23,933 nucleotides of DNA from Hypsibius dujardini (Eukaryota; Tardigrada; Eutardigrada; Parachela; Hypsibiidae): NCBI GenBank assembly GCA_001579985.1, contig LRSR01005904.1, forward strand, positions 1 to 23,933. The letters are read 5' to 3'. The position numbers and the translations under genes are program-made. Shown here one piece after another: positions 15,994 through 23,933 of this stretch (within the stretch, counting starts at the first letter, position 1; each line of letters starts with the position of its first letter). The notes beneath the pieces were generated by a model, which did no database searches, had not been told where the DNA came from, and saw only the letters and a list, made by a program, of their open reading frames with translations.

Positions 15994-18900
15994 ATGGATC
16001 GGCTACGGCGGAGTATAAGGCAAAGCTTTCGGCGTTCCAAAAAGTCTCCCTCACTAGCCTCACCTGGGGAGAGCAGCAGCAGCAGCCAACCGACGCAGTG
16101 GCAGGGAGATGAGAGCGCTGTGAGAGCAGCCAGCTGCAGCTTCCAAGTCAAGGTACAGTGTGAACAACTGACGGATTGATTGTTTGATCCGTGGTGCCGG
16201 TTCGGTCGACTTATTGACCGATTATTACAGGGCATGATATCCTGATTTTTGACTCCATTATGCGAAGGCCTTTTATTATCTGACGATATCTCAAAATGAT
16301 ATTTGTAGAAGCACTCTGGAAATGGGACGGGATTACGGGCACTTGGAAGAATAGCCTTGATTGCACGATTGGCTTGTTGTTTGCTGTATTCCATCGATCG
16401 ATTGATTGAATGTAAAAAAGTTCCATCTCGCCTTCGGATCATTATTAAAATACTTAACTCATTGTTTTTTTCGTTATCAATGTGGTTTTCTATCTTGAGA
16501 TGTATTGAAACTTAACAACTTATCGGGCGTAACATAAACACCGCTAAACTTTATGGCTGTAGGACGGAATGTAATTTGAGCTGTACAAACCGCAGCAGTT
16601 TCTACTTTCATTTTGCTTTTCTTCAAACAAACCAAATTTCATTTTTAATATCGTAATCTGAAAAGACTAATATTGTGTTTATGGCGTAAAGCAGATTATC
16701 CCTCAGTGTGACCTTATTATTCGGCCCATTGAATTGTGTGTATGTGTAAGCTGGCGTCTTACGAGATCCTCTCCCTATCGATCGCCTTCTCATTTGCCCG
16801 CAAACAAGGAGAGTCAGAGTGCGTCACATTCTCATTGAAATCAATCGTCTTGATGGATGCGTTCCACTAATTTGTGATTGCTTCTTGTGGAGTGGACGTT
16901 TCATGTTATCGCGTGGAGTTCTTCTCAATGAAGGCCGCTACTGCTGTAATGGAAGAATAATATTGAGTTTGTGTACTTCGCCGGAGATCGTTGGTCGTTT
17001 GATTGGCTGATTGAGCTTGTGTGCTTTGTTGGTCGTTTGATTGGTTGATTGAGTTTGTGTGCTTTATTGGTCGTTTGATTGGTTGATTGAGCTTGTGTGC
17101 TTTATTGGTCGTTTGATTGGCTGATTGAGTTTGTGTGCTTTTTTGGTTGTTTGATTGATTGATTGATTTTGTGCGGGACTGTCGGTACGCTGTAGGATAT
17201 TACGCACACTCAGCGACTCGGTTGGATACTTCAAAGAGCTCATAACATTTTTGGGTGACACATGAAATGTCTGGATGACACCGGATCATAACTTTGCTTG
17301 AATTAGGATCGTTTGATTGAACTGACTCGCACGGTTTGACTCTTACAAATGTTACATGTAGCTGTCCATTACCAGAAGTAGAATTGACAGGGTGCCGATT
17401 TGATTGAATGCTTGATTGTTGAATTGATGTGACATCTTTGCGTATTTTTTGCAGTCTGAAAGTTGGTTTCTTTCATGAAAAGCTAACACAAAAGCTAACA
17501 GACGGAGCCTTTGTCTTTGCAGTATCTCGGATCGGTGGAAGTGTTTGAGTCCCGGGGCATGCAAATCTGCGAAGAGGCGCTAAAGCAACTAAGGGTACGT
17601 ATTGTGTGATGATGGCACCGGTAAATGCCCTTGGGCTGCTCTGCGCGCTCCTTGGCGTGACATTGAGTTAGCTAATACAGTGAATGCCCCCACCATTCAT
17701 TCATCCATCCATTATCCAACTCTTTCGATTGCACCGTCGAGGGAATCCTAATTGATCTGTGGGTGAATCCGTTACAGGGATCGGGCCGGAAGTCGCAACG
17801 CGCTATTTTGCATATCAGTGGAGATGGACTGCGCGTGGTGGATGCCACCAGTTCGGTACGTGTGTGTCATGGATGCATGCCGGGATTTTATTGCGCCTGC
17901 TGTTTTTTTTCTCCTAGCCAAGTTCATTGGGAACACAGAGACTGATTGTGTGCTTTATGCGGCTGTTGTTTTTAGCAACTAATCTTGGATCAGACCATTG
18001 AGAAGGTTTCCTTCTGTGCACCGGACCGGAACCACGACCGAGGGTTTTCCTACATTTGCCGGGAGGGTGCGACGCGACGCTGGCTCTGCCATGGATTTGT
18101 GGCCGTCAGAGAATCGGTTGGTTGTTTGTTTCTTGTTTTTCGATGCGACTCTCTCCGATCTCAGTTTGCGTATTCCCTTTCCATTGCGCGTTTGCTCACT
18201 GCCCGCCCGTCATTTCTCGTTGCACGCCCCTTGTCTTCGCACATGTTTTGTTCTCCAGACTTCTCCGTAAAAAAGCCCATTTGTCTTGTCTCCTTGGTCT
18301 CTGAACATGTGGTTGATTGAACTATCCTTCCGGCTGGAACTTCGGTAGGCCAACGTTTTTTCCCGGTCTATTGACGTTGTCTGTCTTTCCTTTCGTAAAA
18401 AGTTACAGCAAATTCGTCTGCAGCTTTTTGTTGCGCTGGTTCTGGCTGCTTTTTTGATTCAGGGCTCCTTTGATTGATTTATGTCTCTTTCTGCTTCGTC
18501 GTTGCTTTGTTTGTTATTTGTGCCGCTTGGATTTCGATTGATTGTACGATACGTGCTCCAAATGTGTGTTCCTTCCAATTTAAATCTTCTTTGTTGATAG
18601 GGTGAGCGGTTATCCCACGCCGTCGGGTGCGCTTTCCAAATCTGCCTGGAGAAGAAGCAGAAACGCGACCGCGAATCCAGCCAGCCGACGCCTTCCACTC
18701 TTCCTCACAGCAACACTGAGATGGCGACGGTCCATTCACCCACGCACGCCTTCCTCACACCTGTGCGAAGCGCTTCGAGCGCCCCGCTTACCGGGCACAA
18801 CAGCAACGGTTTCCACCAGCAGCACGCTACTACCCCTTCCTCCCTCAGCTCCACGGCTTCGTCCACCTCCTTCATCCGGCAGTCAACACGCACGTCGTCC

Positions 18901-20605
18901 ATCGCGGAGCGGATGAAAAATCCACAGGAGTATAAAGCGTCGTCGCCTCCGCCCGCGCCTAATACGAACATAGTCAATCCGCACGCGCGTGATCGGCCCC
19001 ATGTAACTCAGCAGATGCTCCAGCGGCAGCAATCCCTGCGTGCTTTCTCGACACTTAACTCCGCGACCCCGTTCAAGCGCAATATGTCCCTGCAGACCAG
19101 GGAAGAGCCCGAGTTCCTGACGGACGGCAAATGGAGACCCGGCCAGACACCGGCCTCCTCAGGAGGCGATGCGCCGAGTTTGCCAGCGGAAAGGCATTTC
19201 CCGAGGACGAATTATGTCAATTCGAATGGTGGGTTCCTTTGTGCCGGATGATTGATCGGGGAGACAAACACAGTATTCATGATTAAAGGTGGATGAACAG
19301 ACAGTCAGGCAGCAGCGTACACATGTCTATTTGTGGCCACTAAATGGCAAAACGACCTGTGTGATTTCATTTGAGTTGAAACTAGTTCGGGTTAAATTTA
19401 AAAATTTAAAAATAATTACTGCGAAACTTTATTTTTTCAGCAAAAACATAATCTTAAATCTAATTTATGTTCTGAAACAATTATAATATTTACATATTTA
19501 CCTTTAAACATTTGCATATCTTACTCACTCCGTAAATTTGTTTTTGTAATTATAAAAAATTGTTAAAAATTATACGCAGTAAAAATTGTATTCAGAATAT
19601 TGAAATTGTTTTAAAAGAAAATCGATTTCAAACGGAAAAAGTCTTAACCTTCCAGAAATTGAATCAAACAAAAGGCTTTTAAATCAAAACAGACCCCGAC
19701 TTGATTTGTTTTGAATTTGACGATTGAACGCCATCCCTCGGCATGCTATGGGAGAGTAATAAGCTGCTTGTCCATAGCCAAACGAACCGTAAGACAGGCA
19801 TATTCAGTTACTGCAGTGAAAGTCCTGAGATTCGAACGACGTCACAGTGTCGTTTCTACTTTACTGTCTCAAACTCCAAACTAGCAACGGCCGGCTCCGA
19901 GCAAACGGTGCGATAGAAATAAACTCACGTGACATCGTTCGAATCTCAGGACTGTACATTGTACGATAGAGGCCACTGGCCTGTTGTGCAGCTGCAGCTC
20001 ACGTGACATCGTTCGAATCTCAGGACTTAGACTGTGTACCTATTTTTGTTGTTTTACGCTTGCTTATTTTACTTATTTTACGTTGTTGCATTTCAGTTCC
20101 GACATGGGAAGACGGCTCGCCAATCCTCGATTCCGACGTCCTGTCCGAGGAAGCGGAAGAATCGATGGACGAAGTGTCTCGACTGTGCCAGCAAATGTCC
20201 TTTGATCTGAGCACGATGACCGCCGGTCATCAGCAGCAGCACTACCAAAACGGCGATCACTTTCAGTCCAACGGTCGCGCCAACAGCTCCGGTGGTCCTT
20301 CTTCGTATAACTTGCCAAAGAGTGTGTCACTTACCTTCCCACCGGCGCCAGAGCGCAAATCGGAGAGCGCACGTGAGGCGCGGGAGCGTTTTGCCGAACG
20401 CTCCCCCTTCACGCGGACCGTTCATCCGCCATCGGTCAACGGTCAGCTGACCAACGGCGGGGCTGGCGGTCACCGCGTTAACCCAGTGGCGTTACAGCAG
20501 CAGAAGCAGGCCACGGTCACGGTCGATTGGAATGACCCCTTCAACGCCGACTGGGTCAGCGTGCAGAAGAACAGCGGGGCGTCGACCAATCCCTTTCTCG
20601 TATAA
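15994..20605 (+). CDS. numb: Numb, PTB-domain cell-fate adaptor
   Basis: Exons are 15994-16152, 17523-17594, 17778-17855, 17976-18116, 18601-19228 and 20097-20605, giving 528 residues. Numb is a cortical, asymmetrically inherited adaptor that inhibits Notch through endocytosis. The basic N-terminus ([17 protein letters not shown]) matches the membrane-binding, aPKC-phosphorylated segment. The PTB domain covers about 43-175: [19 protein letters not shown] (split across the first intron), [48 protein letters not shown] and [18 protein letters not shown] long Ser/Pro/Gln-rich disordered region follows. The C-terminus has an NDPF motif (for alpha-adaptin) and ends TNPFLV, an NPF motif for EH-domain proteins. 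The start is the ATG 9 bases after a likely 5' UTR acceptor. Introns 1-4 are phase 0 and intron 5 is phase 1. The donor of exon 4 (TCG-GTTGGT) is weak but is required by frame and homology. Confidence 0.95.
16153..17522 (+). other. Numb intron 1
   Basis: This is 1,370 bp, from GTACAG to TTTGCAG. It contains the 38 bp tandem repeat at about 16988-17165 and scattered TTGATTGATT motifs. No gene is seen; the minus-strand frames crossing the exon 1 border are shadows. Confidence 0.75.
16988..17165. repeat. 38 bp tandem repeat in numb intron 1
   Basis: About 4.5 units follow the pattern GTCGTTTGATTGGYTGATTG, AGYTTGTGTGCTTT and RTTG. The last unit decays into GATTGATTGATT. It may have grown from the GATT microsatellite common in this genome. 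Confidence 0.9.
18117..18600 (+). other. Numb intron 4
   Basis: This 484 bp intron has a GTTGGT donor and a GTTGATAG acceptor. It is T-rich, with one TTTGATTGATTT motif near 18470-18480. The open frames crossing the exon 4 end are read-through into the intron. Confidence 0.7.
19229..20096 (+). other. Numb intron 5
   Basis: This 868 bp intron runs from GTGGGT to GCATTTCAG. The first 500 bp are very AT-rich with no structure I recognise. The second half contains MITE copy B (19811-20036), which ends only about 60 bp before the splice acceptor. Confidence 0.75.
19811..20036. mobile_element. MITE copy B (numb intron 5)
   Basis: This is 226 bp bracketed by TA at 19809-19810 and 20037-20038. The left end is CTGCAGTGAA then AGTCCTGAGATTCGAACG. 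The inverse motif CGTTCGAATCTCAGGACT occurs twice on the right, at 19937-19954 and 20010-20027, so the element has three terminal-type repeats. It is homologous, in opposite orientation, to 9789-9984. It also shares GTACAATGTAC, GGCCACTGGCC and GCTCGGAGCCGGCCG blocks (or their inverse). No coding capacity. Confidence 0.8.
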
Positions 20606-21370
20606 TTCTGCTTGGGGTTAGACATTGCTTTCAAACCCGTTGTAAAGGCTGCTTTGTTTCCTCTTCTCTTGTTATGGCTGCTTTAAATGCGCGCACGAAT
20701 TGTTGCTCGTGTGCGTGAGTACGACGGCGGGGTTTTTATTTTAAACCCGTGGAGATTTTTACGCTTTAAATTTTAGTTGCGTTAAGTTGGTTGCAGCGCT
20801 AGTGGTAATTAAGGACTCTTTTTTCTGCTTCGATTGCCATAAAGACAACTCTGCCGCGCTGTGGTGTGCTGTACTAACAATCTTTACGGACCTGGAAGCT
20901 GTCTGTAATCGCTTAAATTTTGGTTATTAGATGACACTCAATCAGAGGATGAGGGGCATACGGAGGCTCTGAATCAGATGTCAAACTCTGAATGACCGCA
21001 GATGTCAACTGCCACTTTGACTCTCAAGCATGGAAGAAATATCAGAGGCGATGCAGGAAGATTCGACATCAACCACGATGGTGTTGCCACCTGTCGGAGT
21101 TGTTAAAACATATGAATGTTTTGGTACCGCCCACTATCCTACTTTCTGACCAGTGGCCTGCAAGAGCCTCTCCCACCAGTTTTCACCGCAATCTTCATTC
21201 TGCTCGAACTGAATAATGGGCTGGCAATTCTTCTTGGACTGAGTAAAATTAAAATGGGGAGATATTCCGACTGAACTTGTTCCAGATTACAGTCTGCAGT
21301 CTCATCATTTTTCTCTCGCATTGAACCTTCTTTTCAGCTGCTTTTCTCAATTCCAAACTTCGTCATCATC
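20606..21370. other. Spacer between numb and the acidic-protein gene
   Basis: This holds the numb 3' UTR and the promoter/5' UTR of the next gene. No canonical AATAAA was found near the numb stop; CATAAA near 20839 is a weak candidate. The short open frames (for example 20992-21216) show no features. CTTCTTTTCAG near 21339 may be a 5' UTR acceptor about 30 bases before the next ATG. Confidence 0.5.
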
Positions 21371-22560
21371 ATGGCTACCGACGCAGGGGAAGTGAAGGTT
21401 GTGGAGCAAGGTGAGCCACACTGCGGCATTGTTGCTGTTCTCTTCGTGGAAGTATGCAAGCGAAATTAGATAGCTTTTTAGCATAAATAATAAAGGGCAG
21501 GAGATTCGTTTTTCACTAGGCATATTATTTTACGGGATGAAGTCTGGAATCCAAAATTTGCATTGTCCCTTTCATTGATTGCCAATTTTGCAGCGAATGT
21601 AATATGTTTCTCGATTGCTTGACATGATAGCGTTTTACGGTACTAATCAGCCTGATTGTCTTGATTGATTGATGGATTGCTGGCTTGCTTTGTCTTGATT
21701 GATTGACTTACTGCTGGCTTTGCCTTGATTGATTGATTGACTGACTGCTGGCTGGCTTTGCCTTGATTGATTGATTGACTGACTGTTGACTTTGCCTTGA
21801 TTGATTGATTGACTGACTGCTAGCTTTGACCTTGAACTAGAAATGTTTGTTTTTAAAGAGGGGTTTCTGTCTTATTCTTTTTCCAGGTTCAAAACGTGGC
21901 GATGGACCGAAAGACTCAATGGATGACGAGTCGGATTCCTCCGCCAGCATTTCCTCGGAAGGCGGCGTCAAGGCCGCTGTCTTGGATATCGGTCGGAAGC
22001 TGATTGAGTTTGTCGGAGATGTCCGTGATCAGATCCGTAAGAACGACGAGGAGGATGCCGCTGAGAGTGAGGAAACGACCAGTTCAGGGGGTATAGGAAA
22101 AACTTTAATGTATTGAAGATGTTTCCCAGCAGGTAGCAGCACTTTACACTGCGTCTCATTCTTCTTTTCCCAGATAGCGAATCTGACACTGATAGCTGGT
22201 CGGGAAGTGATTCGGGATCGGACGACGATGAAGACGATGAGAAAAAGCCGGCTAAAGCCAAAGCTAATCCCAAGAAAAACGTCAAGAAAGGGCAGAATGG
22301 TAGGCAAAGCCTGAACGTTTGCAGATGTGATGTGTTGGGATATGCTCTGGTATTAGGTGCCTTGTCTCACTGTTTTTGCCCGATTCTTGATAGACGAAGA
22401 AAGCAGCAGCAAATCTGAAAGCGATTTCGATGATGATGACTCCGAGAGCAGCAGCAGCTCGGACGGGGAGTCGCAGTCGGGAGGGGAGGAAGAGAAGAAC
22501 GCAACGGATGCCCACAAGGAGGCCAAGGCCATCAAAGCTGCTAAGAAGGAAGTAAAGTAA
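21371..22560 (+). CDS. Acidic Ser/Asp/Glu-rich disordered protein, unknown function
   Basis: Exons are 21371-21410, 21887-22090, 22174-22299 and 22394-22560, giving 178 residues. Every intron is phase 1, splitting a Gly or Asp codon. The protein starts MATDAGEVKVVEQGSKRGDG. It has one non-repetitive segment that could be helical (VLDIGRKLIEFVGDVRDQIR) at about 47-66. Exons 3 and 4 each begin with an acidic Ser-rich run (SESDTDSWSGSDSGSDDDED; ESDFDDDDSESSSSSDGE) and end in a Lys/Ala-rich tail (KKPAKAKANPKKNVKK; EAKAIKAAKKEVK). Many Ser-Asp/Glu sites suit casein kinase 2 phosphorylation. The composition resembles nuclear or nucleolar acidic proteins, but I recognise no family. No signal peptide or membrane segment. 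All joins are supported by GT-AG and frame. Exons 2 and 3 could be skipped without frameshift. Confidence 0.72.
21411..21886 (+). other. Intron 1 of the acidic-protein gene
   Basis: This 476 bp intron runs from GTGAGC to TTTTCCAG. About 21655-21835 is a degenerate tandem repeat of roughly 35-45 bp (CCTTGATTGATTGATTGACT then GACTGCTGGCTTTG), with about four to five units. TTGATTGATTGA reads in the sense strand of the gene. Confidence 0.8.
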
Positions 22561-23503
22561 CCGGAAACATCGGCCTGGAGATGTCGCGCATTTGATAGTT
22601 GTGATAAATGCCGGTTTCTGCTTGGATGTCGTAATTTGAAAGTCACTGTCTCATTTGGATGATTATATTCTAGCGCACATGTATCGTAGAAGTCAATTTT
22701 AAAGTAAACTATTTCTTTGCTGGCTGGATCGGTGTTTTAAAAGAGGCCTCCGGGTTTCCCGGTTGACCGGGTCTTTCCTATAGATTTGTGTTACTTTATT
22801 TCTTTATTTCCACCAAAACTTCCTTTATCTTCCACTGCATATCAAACGTTTGTACTGTCACCTGAAACATCGATCAGCATGAAAAGAGCGGCCACAGGGC
22901 GCGTTACATCCTTCAGATGATGTCATACATAACCCAAGAATAAACCGTTTCCAAGGTGGCGTGTCTACGCGGTCACTGATGAAATTGCTCATGTTGGGTG
23001 TGCCGCAGTCTGACGTGCCAGTAGCACTCGTTACATCCTTCAGATGATGTCATACATAACCCAAGAATGAACCGTTTTCAAGGTGGCGTGTCTACACGGT
23101 CACTGATGGAATTGCTCATGCTGGGTGTGCCGCAGTCTGACGTGCCAGTAGCACCCGTATACCTATTGTTTACTTTCACACCTCAAAGGCATTCATATTG
23201 CGCGAGATTTCATTGAGCATCTATCCATCCTTGCAAGATAACAGAATCGAAGTTTCGCATATGTTTGGATGTCGCAAACGGTAGTGCGGTAACCGCGTGT
23301 ACTATTCGTGAACCACGTGTACCAACACGGTTTTCCGCCGTCGATCGATCGGTTTTCATTGCGCTTTGCTGAAACGCTTTTTCTCTTTGATAATTAAAGG
23401 ATAGAGATATCGTGATTTACGCGTATTATACGATCTCCTTGAACTACCTTCTTTGCCTCGTCTTTAAAGGGTAACTGGCGGTACTGCAGTGTGGAACATC
23501 CCA
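22561..23503. other. Spacer between acidic-protein and phosphatase genes
   Basis: This contains the 3' end of the upstream gene and the promoter of the next. The 127 bp tandem duplication at 22903-23156 is the main structure. A possible poly(A) signal AATAAA at 22939-22944 lies in its first copy, 379 bp after the stop codon. No open frame of note before 23489. Confidence 0.55.
22903..23156. repeat. 127 bp tandem duplication
   Basis: Copies are at 22903-23029 and 23030-23156, each starting GTTACATCCTTCAGATGATG and ending GACGTGCCAGTAGCAC-YCG. They differ at only a handful of positions (about 95% identical). AATAAA in copy 1 is AATGAA in copy 2. Confidence 0.95.
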
Positions 23504-23833
23504 ATGGAATCACCCGAATCTCACCCAAATTCACAACAGACCAACATTATTGCCGCCACCGGGGATGTCACCGGGGATGGTCAGTCTTCGAAAGCCTTCT
23601 TAATTGACGAGCCAATAGACTGGCACGACCTCACCCCCACCGGCATCGTCATACCCGGAAGCCGAATTGTTTGCTTCAAAACTCCATTTAATTTCACCAG
23701 GACCAAAATCTTTAAGCATGATGACGCTTTCACAACGGCCAATTTGCTGGACGATCTGGCGGGGAAGAATATAACGCTTGGGATGGTCGTTGATTTGGGC
23801 CACAACGAGACCTATTACAAGGCCACAGACTTG
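23504..23833 (+). CDS. DUSP11: DUSP11/PIR1-like RNA 5'-triphosphatase, first exon (partial)
   Basis: The first coding exon encodes 110 residues and ends in phase 0 at GACTTG-GTAAGG. The rest of the gene is beyond the window. The segment DWHDLTPTGIVIPGSRIVCFKTPF, reported here as the landmarks DWHDLTPTG and IPGSRIVCFKTPF, then LGMVVDLGHNETYYKATDL, matches the start of the DUSP11/PIR1 branch of dual-specificity phosphatases. These remove 5' phosphates from RNA and are related to the triphosphatase half of metazoan capping enzyme. The catalytic HCxxGxxR loop would be in a later exon and cannot be checked. The start is the ATG at 23504; the in-frame GTG at 23489 is not needed. Residues 1-38 are low-complexity and not conserved. 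Capping enzyme itself is the less likely alternative, because PIR1 proteins match IPG-R-FK better. Confidence 0.8.
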
Positions 23834-23933
23834 GTAAGGCGAGGAACCGGATCCGTTTTATTAGCTACACATTTGATAACATGTTACATGTATTGATAAA
23901 TAACATTTACGGTAAAAAAGTATTAATATATAT

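Overview
The window is nuclear DNA from an invertebrate animal. Genes are split by short GT-AG introns, there are no bacterial operons or ribosome binding sites, and several proteins belong to families found only in animals (Numb, a rhodopsin-like receptor, an Ig-domain surface protein). Exons are GC-rich. Introns and spacers are AT-rich and full of TTGATTGA/TCAATCAA repeats and short inverted-repeat elements. My guess is a tardigrade of the Hypsibius type, but this rests on general gene style and cannot be proven from the sequence alone.

Layout: (1) 1-1404 is mostly gene-free, with one doubtful minus-strand ORF and an AG microsatellite. (2) 1405-4057 (+) is an orphan seven-helix receptor in three exons. 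Its middle exon lies inside a TIR-bounded, direct-repeat-bounded segment. (3) 4058-7440 is a repeat island with a 230 bp foldback element, a small hairpin, a 906 bp element with long TIRs and a 9 bp target duplication that carries a Ulp1-type cysteine protease ORF, and two small TA-flanked MITE-like elements. (4) 7441-9556 (-) is the mitochondrial GrpE co-chaperone gene (GRPEL1 type) in three exons. (5) 9557-10905 is the spacer between the divergent GrpE and Ig genes and holds a MITE copy. (6) 10906-12813 (+) is a predicted secreted, probably GPI-anchored, Ig-domain protein with a Thr-rich stalk, built by tandem exon-intron duplication and a 27 bp minisatellite. (7) 12814-15993 has no confirmed gene but has two minisatellites. 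(8) 15994-20605 (+) is numb in six coding exons, with a second copy of the MITE in its last intron. (9) 21371-22560 (+) is a small, very acidic Ser/Asp/Glu-rich protein in four exons, all joined in phase 1. (10) 22903-23156 is a 127 bp tandem duplication. (11) 23504 to the end (+) is the first coding exon of a DUSP11/PIR1-like RNA 5'-phosphatase, cut by the window edge.

The genes do not form a pathway. The main biological interest is the repeat-driven structure: a protease-carrying transposon, a gene whose splice-donor sequence appears to have become a coding minisatellite, and several families of short TA-flanked inverted-repeat elements. All exon borders were worked out by hand from splice-site consensus and reading phase. 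No database search was possible.
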